64,000 bases of DNA, from assembly GCA_024195265.1 (NCBI GenBank), contig JAJLRJ010000005.1:14079036-14143035 (forward strand). Direction: 5' to 3'. The stretch is from Dendrophyllia cribrosa (lineage: Eukaryota > Cnidaria > Anthozoa > Scleractinia > Dendrophylliidae). The notes beneath the pieces are model-generated. The model searched no databases. It had not been told where the DNA came from and worked only from the letters and a program-made list of their open reading frames with translations. This document shows positions 18,101 to 33,100 of the stretch, in pieces (the first letter of the stretch is position 1; every line of letters begins with the position of its first letter). The position numbers were made by a program, and so were the translations under genes.

Positions 18101-21100
18101 ACAACATCAAGAAGCCATTGTACAAAAAAGAGGAATAATGCCTTGTGATGTTGCACACATGTATGTGTTCTGGAAGTGCATTACGTAATTTCGGAGCAGC
18201 CACTTTAAAGGCCCTATCTCCAAAAGAATGCAACCTTTATTAGCAGCCATCTCCCTAAGAAACCTTCTTTCTTGGTTGTAAGAGAGTCAATTGCTAAATT
18301 AAAAAAAATAGGTTTTATTTAGGATTGACCTAACCTTACCTTGAACAGATTCAAGTGATGAAAGACGATAATGAGGCATTCAAAGGCTCACCATATCTTA
18401 CAAGCACAAGAGGGCGGACCCCTCCCCTTGTTACAAGCAACTTCGTGGTACAGGATGATGGTATGGCCGAGTTTTTTCAAATGTCTTTATAAATGATTGT
18501 CAAAACTAGTACATATCAGATAGAACAAATTGATAAGTGTTGTAGACTGTTGCCTTACTCCCTGTGAAAGCTGGAGGTAGAAATAATGGCTTTTCACTGA
18601 TCGTGGTTTTAAATACTGTCAGTCTTGGAAGCTTGTCCTTCAAGGCTGCCGTTGAAGGGACACTGTCCCGGCTGAAATATTACATGTTTTCATAATTATT
18701 ACTAGTAGCTTGCTTTATTATCTTTAAAAGGGAAGAAAAAATAGCCAAAAGTGACGAACACAAAGCAGGGATCCTGACAGGGTGCGGGAAAAAAACTAAA
18801 ATTGTGCGTGAGTTTTGAGGCAAATTGTGCGGTAAATAACTTCGATTGTGCGGGATTGCGCAATCCTGTGACCAACCAAATAATTATTCAATCACCAGTG
18901 TTCTAGCCAGGCCAGAAAAATATGACAGGGAGGATATTCTGCATAAATGAAAAAAAACAAACAGATGTTTTACTTTGAGGATTAAAATGTACGCAGCAGT
19001 CGCCAATTTGCTGCTGTTTTTCTTCACCAAAGTTTATTTGTCTCAACAAAATCACATTGCGTGACACGATGAACTCGATCTGGTAAAACCGAAATACTGT
19101 ACCACCTCAAAATAAAATGTTTTCGATCTGAGTGAGTTCCTTTATGAAAAATCCGTACATTTTATGTAGTGTGAATAATTTCCATTAAAGGTTCACACAA
19201 TTTCTTCGAAAGTTTGCCGCAAAAACACAACCTCGAGATGTATGCAAATTGCGTGCTAAATGTAATTTGATAGCATGTTTGTTTTGCATTTTCCTGAATG
19301 AAAGCGTCTTTCACTCATTTGATTGAAAAAAATCAAATCCAAAACTTGCTTTGATCAGAACTTAATAATTTGCTCCTATCAATCCGAAGTTCCAGCGCTT
19401 TAATAGTTTGTTTGTCGATTCGCAAACTTGATCAGTTCTTTGCGAAAATAATTCAGACAGAGTGACATTCACTTCGGCGCGACGGTACATTTCTTCGGTG
19501 TTTCTTCTTCGGTCCCCGACATATTAAACTGAACGAGGAAGCGAAAGCGCTCGAAAAAATATCAACAGGCTGCTAAAAAAAAAACGATGTAATGTCTGGA
19601 AAACGACAACTAAAAAGCTACGCGAAAAATTCTGTAGGAAGTCGGATAGAAGTCGGATAGAAGTAAAACTGAGACTAGTTCCCAGGACAGCGAAGAGAAC
19701 GCCTTGTTGTTTTTATATCGATCCGCTCGAGCTGTTCAAGGAAAGCGAGGGATTTCTCGATTATTTGGAAGGAAAATGGACTGAAAATAACCTAAAACGT
19801 TTTTCGAAATCGTGGTAATCAATAGAAATACCTGATTTAATTAAAATTTTAAGCAAATATTTCAGTATTGTGCGGGATTGTGCGGAGTTTTAGGAATTGT
19901 GAGGGTTTGACCGAATTGTGCGGTCCCGCTGGCAATTGTGGCGAAGGTGACAGGCCGCTCATACAGCTGTACAGTCGAGCCTGCATATGTTGTGGTTCAA
20001 TTTTATCCTTGGTTCAAATTTTATTTTCCTTTGTTTAAAACTCATTATCATACATTACCATAGCCAAAAACAAAGGAAAATAAAATTTGAACCAAGGATA
20101 AAATTGAACCACAACACATATAACGGCCCTGTATTAAGCGGCCACCCTCTATTAAGCAGCCAGTTTTCAAAGTCCCGATTTTTCGCTCATACAAACGCTG
20201 TATTTGTTACCTGTATTAGGCGGCCACCTCTATTAAGCGGCCGCGGCCACCCTGTAGCAGTCCTATGTTTGTCTTTCTTTGTTATTTTTACCCGTATTAA
20301 GCGGCCACCGTTGAACGAAAACTAAGCCACATGTCATTTTATGCGGTATTTTATTGTGTTTAAAATGTGATCCATCATCACTATAAAGAAATAACATGTG
20401 CAAAGCTACTGTAAGCTGATAATCGGCCGTTTAGTATCGTTAACGCTTTCCAGATGTCCGCAATGTGCTGAAGTACAGTACAAAATAACGAACGCAGCTG
20501 AGTATTTTTAGTGATCCTGTATTAAGCAGCCACCTGTATTAAGCGGCCAGTTCCTCAAGTCTTGAGGGTGACCGTTATATACAGGTTCGACTGTAGTTTG
20601 AAAATGAGTACAGGAAAACAGCCACGGGAAGCTGTTTTGAGTTGATAACTGCCTACTTTCCATGTGTATCTGCACAGATGGAAATAAGCTCACTTATCCG
20701 GTCACCCAGGCGACTGTCAAATATAATCTTTTTGGGCGATTTAAAATTTGACATTATTTTGTTGGCGCAGTTCTGAAAGTCATTTGCCCAAATGGCAAAT
20801 GAGTGATGTCAAAATTAAGTTCCAACACCTACCTAAAAGCTTAATAACCCTGGCCTCTACTAAAACTTCCTGCCTTTTTGTTTAGGTAACTGCAGTCCTC
20901 GTTTCATGAGATGCACTATGTACAATATACCATGTAACAAAGACTTACTTCAAGCAGCAAGTATACCCTTAGCAACAGTTATAACCCCATTTGCTGAAAC
21001 AGGCCCTTCTGAGGTGAGTAATGTCGCTATTAACTAACCCTTGCCTTTCAAGGGAGTTCTTAAGTACAACATTTGTAAAATATCTACAGTACCTGTCAAA

Positions 21101-24100
21101 GGTAAGTTGACAGTCACTCGAAACTCGATACTTGATTCTCGAAACTCGAAACTCGAAAAACTTCGAGTCGCGAACTTCGAGTTTCGAGTCGCGAACTTCA
21201 AGTTTCGAGTCGCAAACTTCGAGTTTCGAGTCGAGTGCTTAGAGTTTCGAGACGAGAAAACAAAAAGCTTGCCGCTCGATTAATTCTTTAGAAGACAAAC
21301 AAAAGGCAGCACTTGTCTTTGTTCCACGATTTTACAACGTACCAAAGAGCGACGGCGTTGTTTTCATTTCAGCGCTCTCTCTTTCGCAAGCTTCCTTTTA
21401 AATTTTTCAAGTTTGACTCAATTATCTATAAGTTTGAGAGTTAGTGCTGGAGTTAGATGTTTAAAACCAGCTGAGATATATTTGCTAAAGATAAATATGC
21501 GTGGCCGCGAAACTTCGCGAAACGTATTTATCTAAAACATTGCGTTTCGTTCTGTTTACGGGTTTCAAGTTACAAAGGCCGTGCATGCCCGCAAGACTGT
21601 ATGCAAATTTAGTACTCTTTGATTTCAGTGTCAAAGTTTGCAAATTTACTTTTAATCTTTTACATTCGCCACAAACTTTTATTTTTAATATTGGTCTCAT
21701 TAAAGACTTCCAATTTTAGTTTTGAAAGCGTGACATTTTCCTGTCAAAGACCGGAGTTGTTTTTTGACGTATGCAAATTCAAGCCGCTGCCGGAGTTTAA
21801 TATTTTTGACGGTATGCGATGCAAAATCAAGTCGCAGCAGAAAAGAATATTAACTTGTGTTATTTAGCGTTAAACCCTTGTCATTCCTACCTATTCTGCT
21901 ATCATAAACTTTGTTTAATTCATGATTTTCTAATCCGCCGGGAAAATTCTAGGTTTAAATTTAAAGCATTACAGACTGCTACGTGTCGCAATTATTTGAC
22001 AACAACCGATGCGTTTGCCTCTCGCATTCTCGGCTCGTAAACTAGCCGGTTTCCACTAAAAAAAATAAACCTCTGGTACTCAGGGTAGCGAAACAGGACC
22101 CGTGAAATTGCCACTCTCTCTCGCACGCCGGTGATAGTTTTTTTCAAGTTTTTTTTCGCTGGAGGTACTGCAGCTCACAGCAGTGGGATAACAAAACAAA
22201 GGCCACGCGAAACAAAAGCGGCCGTGTGAAATCGTCATTGTTCTGTCTTCGAGAAATTAATCCTTTTCTCGAAATCTCTTTTCGAGATTCTCGAAAAAAA
22301 CTTTGAGTGTCTCGAAACTCGAAACTCGACACTCGAAACTTGAAAAACTTCGAGAAACTTCGAGGATAGAGGATCGAGTTTTGAGTTTCGACTTGTGACT
22401 GTCAACTTACCTTTGACAGGTACTGTATTTGTTAAAGTAATACTGGAAAATAAACAACAAGTAATTCGTGTACGGGTAGCTTTCATTTTTATGGTCACAG
22501 TTATAAGAATTGCATCCGCACTCTTTAAAGTTTGAACCACCTTGTACAACATAATAAATAGCGCCACCGGAAAGTACCGCTTAATATCTATCATTTGAAT
22601 GGTCACACTTATGGGTTTCATCTACAGACTCAAAAGTTAGAACCACCTTGTGCAGCATGATAAACAGTACCACAGGAAACTACCACTCGATTGCTCAATG
22701 CCTCAATGCATACATTTGAATGGTCAAACTTTGTTGTTTCTCATTATATTACACAAGTGGACGTTTGACTCTGGGAGTGAACTGAACAGGACATTTATGA
22801 GATACATGTAGCAGAAACCCATAAGTGGGTTGAAACGTGTAACGCGCATTCACAGCTTCCAAATATTCATTTTTTTGCTTAGTACCGTATTTGGAAACCC
22901 CTCAGTCCCTCGAGATTGTAAGCAAGTTGTTCTAGCGAATTGATTGGTTAATATTTTGATCCTGATTTTCCAAATATGGCTGTAACAACTTCTTAGCAAA
23001 TTGAATAATTGGAAGCTTGTTTTGGAGCGTACAAGAGACAGTTATACGTTTCAACCCACTTATGGGTTTCTGGAGATAGCTGATTAGATTAACTTAAGAA
23101 AGTAGACAAGGAAAGTATATTTATTGATGTAACACCAAATTCTCCACTTTTTTTAATCTTTCACAGCCTCCTCTACGCATCATGGACTATAATCCAACAG
23201 GCCCGGTGAGATGTAATCGTTGTAAGGCATACATGAACCCCTTTGTACAGTTTGTTGATGGTGGAAGAAGATTTTTATGCAATATTTGCACTTACTCTTC
23301 TGAAGGTAAAATAACATGCAAATCTTTCATTCTTTCTTGACAATTATATGCTGTAAATTATCTATTGAACCTCCTCTAAAATGCCCCTCACACTGTTGGG
23401 TTTTTTTACCATGAAACTTATTAAGGTCATTCCCACCCTGTGTGTATAGTTTCCTTGATCTTGGGTTAAAGGGTGTTGAGAAGCTGAGTATTGAAAAGCA
23501 TTCCTCATTACAAAGTTGGCGGCAATTAAAGCAGATTAGGAAGCTATTCATATCGGGTTGGAAAACCTTCCCTTAACAAGCAAAATAAAAGTACGTTAAT
23601 TTAATGCTGTACTTTTAGTCTTATTGTTCTTTCCCTTGTTTTGTTATAATATTACTCCTTTGATCATGTTGTAATTTAATACATAGTATTACATTGTAGT
23701 ATCCATAGTTTTTTTCTACTCTTCATAAGCATATAAATTGTCTGTAATTCACTCATTTTATTTTTGTAACTGACGATGGACGTTGTACATCTGAAACATG
23801 TTTTCTAAATTTTAAAGTGTCATTGTCTTTTTGAAAAGTATAGCTTGCATGTTGCTCCTTCACAAAAGTTTCAATGTAAATATAAAAAAGTAAAATAAAA
23901 TGTTATTTGTTTCAGTTCCCGGAGAATACTTTTGCCATCTTGACCACCAAGGCTTGAGGCTTGATACATACGATAGACCGGAACTTCATCTCGGATCATA
24001 TGAATTTGTAGCCACTAAGGACTATTGCAAGGTAATTATTAATTTGCCTGGTCTATGATGACCACTGCTATCATGTGATAACCACAGAGAAAATTAGAAA

Positions 24101-27100
24101 TAAGGGAATCATCGTGTTATTGTAATCAAATTCTTAAGGTAAACTTGTGAACAAGCTAAGTGATCAGAGAGGGCACAAAACTCGTGTGCCATAAAATATA
24201 TAAACTAGCAGTAATCACAGATCATGGAGACGCCTTCGAAGGAATTTCCGGCGGAAATGAGCCCCTGAAAAAACCAATAGGGGCAGCCATTTGGAAGACC
24301 CTCTACCAAAAATCTCAAATTTTACTGCACATAAACCACAGGACAACCAACACGAAATTAGGATTGCGTTCTATGAACGCGATAATGGTAAGTCTTCACA
24401 AGCCTAATGCCTCACAACTGCCAGAGCTTAACCCAGTTTCTGTAGCATGAAGCGACTGAGAGTATTACTACTTCCCCCTGGATGGGATGTCAGTCCATCA
24501 CAAGGTTACCCCCCAGCATTATGTTGCCAGTACTCAGTTATACACCTGAGCAAAGTTTCTTGTCTAACAACACAATGGCAGAGACCAGGCTTGAACCAGT
24601 GACCTTCAGGTTGAAAGTCCAATGGGCTAACCCTTAGACCACCATGCCTCCATCTCCTGGGGGCTTGATGTGTTTTTCTTTTGCTTCTGTGTTTGTCTAC
24701 CTAAGTTTCTTGTCCTTATCTAGACTTCTGTTAGGGCTGATTTCATACATTTTGTAAGTACAGCTTTGTCATACAAACCTAGTATATGGCCTAGTTTAAC
24801 ACGAGTCACTTGTAACTCAGTGGTTAGAGCATCCAACCGGTGTGCGTAAGGTCAAAGGTTTGAATCCTGTCAGGAACTTAGATTTTTTTCTTTGTCCCAC
24901 ATGATGAACATTACATCTTTCTTACAGTTTTGTTGTATTGAATATTGAATTATTTATTTACTTTGTCATTTCTTCATTAACAGGATCAAAAGTTGCCGGG
25001 TCCTCCTGCTTATATATTTATGATTGACGTGTCATATCAGAGCATGCAGTGTGGAATGGTTAGAATGCTCATGAAGGAACTAAAAGAACTCTTGGATGTC
25101 CTTCCCAAGTAAGCCTTCATTGTTTTGTTGTTTAAAAGTTTGTTTCAATATTGAATTTACAATATCGAGCTTTATGGCTTAAACTTCTACTACCCTTGTG
25201 AAATTGACCACTTGTGCTACTGCACAAGGTACCTGTTGAAATGAGCAATTCAACCCAGTCTGCCACTTATCCATGAAAATTAATTGATTTTTTATTGGTG
25301 TTGGCCAATCGATGACCAAGCATTAATCACTATTAATTTTATATAGGTTGTCCTTGATTGCTTTCAGATGGAAAATAGTCAGTAAAAATCAATAACAATA
25401 GATAAAAATCAGGATTATTTTCTTCATTGATTGGTCATTGATTAACAATCAATTAATTAACATAGATTATTATCAGTTTATATTGACTGTCATCGATTGT
25501 CGTTTTCAATGATTGGTCAATACAGGATCATTCAAACCAGTGATTATTTATGGTTATTTAATTACATCAGCAGGGTCTGGGATTTAAGCCAGGATGCCCA
25601 AAATTTCAAACCCAACCCATGCCTGCCAGGCCACAGAATATATTAACAGCTGGTTACAACAGCATTGAAATAATGCAAGTTCTGATTCCTCTGTATGTTG
25701 AATTCCCAGTACATGTCAGGACTTTGTTATAGACAATGTTAAGCAGGCTTTGCAGTTGCTTAGTGCGGAGTGAATGAAAAGGAGTGACGTGAAGTAGTTC
25801 AAGGTAGATGGTTTTTATTGAATTTGTTTTCATCTTGTAGAGAGCAGGACCAGGAACATTCATCAGTCAGAGTTGGATTTGTAACATACAGCAACCATTT
25901 GCATTTCTACAATGTCAAGGTATCATTTCATAACTTAAGGCACTTTCACATGACAAACTGAATTTTTTTTTTGACAAACTGAAGTTGGCAATCATGTGTT
26001 TTCACATGAGAAACCTCCACACAACTTAACCTCAGGGTGCCCTTTTTTGTAAAGAAGACCCTAGAAAGTGAAATTGCGCCAACTGAAGTTGTAGCAAATG
26101 CTCACAAGTCGAATACGTGTTGATGTGACGTTCACATGCCAACTTGAGTTTTTGGTGTGAAGGTGCCTTTAGAATTGCCTAGCTATCTTATATCAAAGTT
26201 CATGTGGTCATTGAAATGATGAAAAGTTCAAGAAGGCAAAATGATAATTTCAAAATGCTGACAAAAATGGAAATGTCATAGAAGCTCATGGTTTCCCCCC
26301 CTTGTTTTGTCTGTTTTAGGGTAACCTTGCTCAGCCCCAGATGATGGTGGTCTCGGACATTGAAGATGTTTTTGTCCCCCTTGTTGATGGCTTTTTAGTA
26401 AGTCCTCAGGAGGCCAGAAGTGTAGTAGATAGGTTTGTATTATTAACTATTATTATAATTGTCACTGTTTTATTTATTTATTTATTTATTCATTTATTTA
26501 ACCCTTTAACTCCCAACAGTGTCAAATATCAAAATTGAGGTTTCATTTGAATGGTCACACCATAGGATTTCGTCGACAGACTCAAAAGTTAGAACAAATG
26601 GTACCATGCAAAGTACTGCTGAAGAGGTTTCATTTGAATGGTCACACCATAGGATTTTGTCCACAGACTCAAAAGTTAGAACAAATGGTACCATGCAAAG
26701 TACTGCTGAAGAGGTTTCATTTGAATAGTCACACCATAGGATTTCGTCGACAGACTAAAAAGTTAGAACTACACTACACGTCTCCATAATTTACTCTGGG
26801 AGTGAAAGGGTTAAGCACTGTTTTGTTTCCAATAGTTTTAATATTGTGCATGCACAATTTATATTGATTTGGTGATGTAGTGGTTAATGCATTGGACTTC
26901 AGATCTGAAGGTCGGTGGTTAGAGCCTGGTCTCGGCCATCCTGTTGTTTCGTTAGACAACAAACTTTGCTCCACATTGTTTCTCTCCACCCAGGTGTATA
27001 AATGGGTACATTGCAAGTGTGTGGTTTCCTTAGACAAGAAACTTTACTCCACATTGTCTCTCCACCCAGGTGTATAAATGGGTACATTGTCAGTGTGTTG

Positions 27101-30100
27101 TTTCCTTACACAAGAATCTTTACTCCACATTGTCTCTCTCCACCCAGGTGTATAAATGGGTACTGGCAACAAAATGCTGGGGGTAACCCTGTAATGGACT
27201 AGCATTCCATCCAGTGGGAGTAGCAATATTCCTAGTTGCTTTATGCTACAGAAACCATGTTTAAGCTCCGGTCATGTGGGCCATCTGTGGCTTGTGTGGG
27301 ACTTTACCTTACCATAATCTTATTTTCAGCCTTTTGGGACAAATTCCTATGATGTTTGGAGAAACAAGAGAAACAGAAACAGTCCTTGGACCTGTTATTC
27401 AAGCTGGAATGGAAGCACTTAAGGTTAACATAAAATAAAAATCAATAAATTTGCTTTGATGTTCCTGTTTCAAGATAATAAAGCAAGCTTCTGGCCATAC
27501 TCATGAAAACATAATAATTGGGTCGCGTTATGCGAAAAGGGCCCGACGACATATTTTCTCGATTTTGAGTTTTCAGCTTTTTTGCCGACTTCCATCCCGA
27601 AATAATACGATGGGAGTGAAAAAAGTCCGGAAATAAAAATTAAAACCGTAAAAATCGCACCTTGAATGCACATACCGCAAGGCTTCCACCATTTTGAGTA
27701 GCTGATTTAAATGCAAATTACTTGAAATCACGTGCCATGTCATCCGGGCCCTTTTTGCGTGACACAGCCCATTTTATATCATCTGGGACACTGTTCCTTT
27801 AAGTCCATGCTTTATTTTTGTAGTCTCCCACTTCCCATGTACATTTTTCTGTAAGACCAAAGTGTCAGTGAATATCAGGCTGCGATAAGACTGTTGAAGC
27901 AGAGCTGTCATTGTTAGCTGGCAACTGCAGTGAAAATGACCAGCCATTCAAAATTCAAAATTGACTAAAGGATGACAACTATCTTGAGTTTATGGCTGTT
28001 TATGACTGTCTGTCGGCCTTTTTGGATAGAAATGCTGAGTAACCCTCTGTCTTAGAAGCTGTTATTTTTTCATCTTATTTGCTATTATTTTTGTACAGGC
28101 GGCAGAAATATCGGGGAAACTGTTTGTGTTCCACTCATCCCTGCCTGTTGCAGAAGCGCCTGGTAAATTAAAGAACAGAGAGGACCGCAAACTACTCGGT
28201 TCTGAAAAAGAAAAAGTAAGTCCTTGGCTCCTTCAAATAATGCTCAAAAGAAATGTCAAATAAAACTATGATCTAGTTCAGCTACTATTGATGTTGGTGG
28301 ATCAGTTGATAAATCAAACCACATTGAAAAGCACTCACAGTGTCCCTTATGCAGTGAAGGATGTGATAAAAGAAGAGACAGGAAAAAATAACTGCGCTTT
28401 TTAATAACACAAATTCTGCAGTTCACAACTCAACCAACAGTTTCAATTTTCACTGCTGCAATTATCATAGTGGACATCTCAGGAAACAACGACACTTTAC
28501 ACAAAAAGGTGAAAAGGTCTTGTTTGTGGGTTGTGATTTGTGGATTTCGGTCCATTTTTGTCAGTTTCTGTTTTCAGGGGTCAGATGTTTGTCGCCATAA
28601 TTAAAATTGATGGCAATGTGAAACGTAAACCTTGAGGGGGCTTTGAACTTCAGAGTTTGCGAGTTATTGTAAGGCGCAGTAATACACTGTATAAACTTGC
28701 AGTAGCACTCTTTAGAGTTGACTTTCCCTGTTGTTGTTTCTTTTTCAGTATAAATAATTCATGGTTTATTATTTTTTGCAGACAATACTTACTCCACAGA
28801 ATTCCTTCTATGAAAAACTGGCAAAAGAATGTGTAGAAAATGGAGTTGCAGTGGATCTGTTTCTGTTCCCTAATGCATACATTGATGTAGCGACCATTGG
28901 ATCAGTAGCAACTCTCACTGGAGGTCAAATCTACAGATACTCTTATTTCAAGGTACAATGTCAGTGCCAAACTCTCTACGTTGTGGGACAAAGGTTTTGA
29001 TTTTAAATGTTTACAATCAATCAATCAATCAATCAACAATATTAAGGAGACATGTAAATTATGCAGTTCTGCGTTTGGGTCTGTCGGTGAATTCCTATGG
29101 TGTGACCATTCAAATGAAACCTCTTCAGCAGTACTTCTGCATGTTACCATTTGTTCTAACTTTTGAGTCTGTTGATGAAATCCTATGGTGTGACCATTCA
29201 AATGAAACCTCTTCAGCAGTACTTCTGCATGGTACCATTTGTTTTTCAATATTTTACAAAATGAAATTGTTTTTTTTTTTCTTGAATTTTAATCTTTAAC
29301 ACTCTTGGAAGTTAAAGGTTTAAGGAAAAGATTATGATTATAGTCTGGTTTATTCATCAGCAAGATTATGTAGTATCTAAAGGTCACATCCATTTAGTAG
29401 GGAGCTTTAGCTTCAGAAGGAAGGTAAATAGAGATTTTATGGTAGTAACATAATCTGAAATACCTTGTAAAATGTTGTATTTCTCAACATGTTTTTGTTG
29501 TAACTGTAGGAGGCCACACATGGAGATCAGTTACGCGGAGACCTCAAGCGGAATCTTCAGCGGAATGTTGGGTTTGATGCGGTCATGAGACTGAGGTGCA
29601 GTACAGGTAATTAATGATTAAATAATTATTTTGTCAGTATCACTAAACTTAACAGGTTTTCAAGACAAGGAAGGTTTGGGAATTTAACTGACTGAATTTC
29701 AAGTTCACAAATTGTACCCCTGTAGCTATAGTGTGGCTGAGGAGTCCTTACTAGGATAAAAGAGCTGCCCTTGGCTGTCACTCTAAGCTAAGTAGAAATC
29801 TTGCATTCTGTTGCTTTTTGAAAACTATAGAGTACTTATGTCATATAGTCAGGTCTTAACGGACTGTCAATTTATAATTATTGCAAGTTGACGTTATCAT
29901 TAAATATAGTTTCTCTTTTTACAAACAGGGCTGAGGCCAGTTGATTTCTGGGGTAATTGCTACATGAGTAACACTACAGATGTAGAACTTGCAGTGGTTG
30001 ATCCAAACAAGGTAACATGTTTGGCCAGTATTTCACTTCCTTTTCAATAAACACTGCCCTCTTGCTATTTTTTCAATCTCTGATACATGTATGCTGTCTA

Positions 30101-33100
30101 AATCACTTCAACTTGTAGCTTACTGGTAATTGCTTTCTTCTGTTAATTTCCTTTTTGCTAACTCGAGCCACTAATCCTCAACTTGAGGGGTAGGCTTGCT
30201 TGGTAAATAAATAAATTGATTACAACTTAAATTCATTATTTGTTGGGAATGGGGTGAGGGATGGGGGAGCATTCTTTGTAGGCCTGAAAATAATTTTGTT
30301 GCTTAACAGGATATACTGTGTCACATGAAATTTTAGCGGGAGTCCAATTTTGCAGATTGCCAATCTTTTGCGTTTCGTGGGAACAAATTTTCATGCATTC
30401 GGATTTCAGACTTTACTGGTGGGAACAAATTTTCGCGGTTCTAGGTTTTGCACATACAGTACTTGTATATAACAGCAAGGAAATATAACATTGTCTTGTT
30501 TATTTTACTTTAAATTTTCTATACTTGTGTCACAAGTCTTCGATTACAATTCAACGCTAGGGTAAGGTGTGATTTTGTATGCCATCTGGGCCGGGAAAAA
30601 CACGTAAAATACTATAGTACTAATAGAAATTCATTTAGCTAAAAAAATGGAGTAAATTTTTGCCCATGTTTTATTTAGCTGGATTTTATTTTATCGAATC
30701 ATTGGAAAACCCGTGAAATTCACGAAAATTAAATGCTGCAAAAATTTCATGCCACACGGTATGTCCATTGTACAAAATTGGTCAGACTGTTACTTCCAGC
30801 ACTGGTTTAGTACCCTTTATTGTTCACTACATGACTCTTAAATAAATTACAACTTGTGCACTTCAGTGGACCTCTTTGGACCTGTTTCGGCTAAACTGTG
30901 GAATACCAGGCCACTTATTTGCATCCCACTAAATAAGAATGAATCCTTTTGTTTTCATATGACTCCTTCTATAAAAGGTTCAGGGATATGTAAATACATG
31001 TAAGTGGCCAGGTATTCTAAAATTGCTCCCCTGTTTCTAGTCAGTAGATTTAACACTTTCACTCCCAGACTCAATTATGGAGACATGTAGTGTAGTTCTA
31101 ATTTTTGAGTCTGTTGACGAAATGCTATGGTGTGACCATTCAAATGAAACCTCTTCAGCAGTACTTTTGCATGGTACCATTTATTTTTCAATGTTTTTCT
31201 TGGATTTTGATTTTTGACACTCTTGGGACTTAAAGGGTTAATAAGTATTTGTTTGAATTGCTCATCAGGCAATTGCTATTGAAATCAAACATGATGACAA
31301 GCTACCAGAGGATGGTCAGGCGTACTTCCAGTGTGCATTACTTTATACATCAGTCAGTGGGCAGCGGCGTTTAAGAGTCCACAACTTGGCCTTCTCCACA
31401 TGTAGCCAATTATCAGACCTGTTCCGGTGCTGTGAGATGGACACCTTTGTTAATGTGGTGTCCAAACAAGGTGAGCAATTCTCATTTCTTTCTATACATA
31501 CCTTGGTTCTAAGATAAAACATCAAAATTTGAATTTCCCAGCATTTTTTGCTATTTTAAGTAACAAAATGGCGGTCAATTCAACTTTTAAAATGTTAAAT
31601 GTTTTGAGTGGATAGACATATTTAAAAAAAAAAAACAATCAGTTTTGAGATCCTTGTAGCAAGTTCTTTTAGAAACCGTCATTAATTATCTAATAACATT
31701 ACAAATAAAATTTGGCACCCACTTTGTGACTTCATTTTCCCAGCACAATCTGAAAAACTAGGAAGATAGAGTATGACAAGAGTTAGCGCTATATTGTTGT
31801 AAAATTTCAGGTTAATTGCATAAACACAAAAAAGTTGAATTAACTTTACAGCTTTAGCTGTTACATATGTCCACCATATGGTGGCATGAAAGAAACTGTC
31901 CAAAAATCACTCACTCTGTTTTTTTTTTATGATATACTTATTTCTTTTTTATCTTGCAGCTATCAGACAAGTATACACATCAACTCCTAAGGCAATCAGG
32001 GAAAACCTCATGAACCAATGTGCACAGATCTTGGCCTGCTACAGAAGAAACTGTGCCTCGCCATCCTCGGCTGGCCAGGTAAAATCCCAATTTGTGTTCT
32101 CACTTTTGTGGCCATTTCTGCCAAGGCATAAACTGGAGTTAATGTGTAGCTGAACTGAACCTAAAGCTCCCTGCTGCTTGATAGTGTTTTCCCATTAATC
32201 TATCTACTGTTCTTTGCACCATTAACATGTACCCCTATCCTCCCCCTATTCTTAATGGTCAATTTAATTATGATTCTGTACATGCTCACAGATTGTCAGC
32301 GAAATAGCTCCACATAGGCTTGCCGTGTTTGTGGTCAAGAACATTGGTCGTAGTGTTTATTTCCCCACCCAGTGCAATCTGATATGCTGTTTTAAGCTTG
32401 GTTTCTGCTAGCGACATAAGCTACGTTAGCAGAATCGGAATCAGAATCGCAAGAACCTTACGTTCCAGGGAAATCAAAATGGCGTAAGCAGATAGCAAGT
32501 GACAGAAGCAGAAGCAGAGTGGGAAGAAAAAGGAAACCTTCTGATCCTTCCAATTTCGATTCGTTCAAGCTTCCAATTGCGACTCCGTTTTTTAATTTAC
32601 ACTAGAACATAAGGTTCCTTACGCTTCTGAATCTGACAACGCTTCCAGCTACGTTGTAGTGGGAACCAGCCCTAAGTGTTAATAAATGGTTTTGGGGATA
32701 AGTGTTGGTGGCGACAACCCTAAGTCCCACACTGAAGTGATGTCTAGGTTGCCTTAGTTTGGTTAAGAAATGGTGGTGACATATTTGTATTTTTTTTGGT
32801 ATTTTGTTTATTTACTCCATTTGAGAATATTTAAGTAACCTTCTAGGAGCTTGGCACAGGTTCATCCTCCCACACACAGACTTGTAATCAGTCATGGTCC
32901 CAGCCACACACACTACTTTTTTAACCTCCCAAAAGCAGACACCTCTCATAAGCAGACACTCTGTCATGGTCCCTAAGTTTCACCTTTCCTAAACAGAGCC
33001 CTTCAAGTAGAAAGTTTCTCCTAAGTGGGTAGTGCCTTTTGCCAAGGATGTCCACTTATGCAAGGTTCCACTGTATATCTATGTTATGTCTGTTGTACTT

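Noticed and set aside
26519..26789. Repeat protein with 29-residue units (frames of 69-84 codons)
   Set aside because: The 87-bp tandem DNA repeat is open in several frames on both strands and lies in a SEC24 intron; there is no codon bias or splice context.
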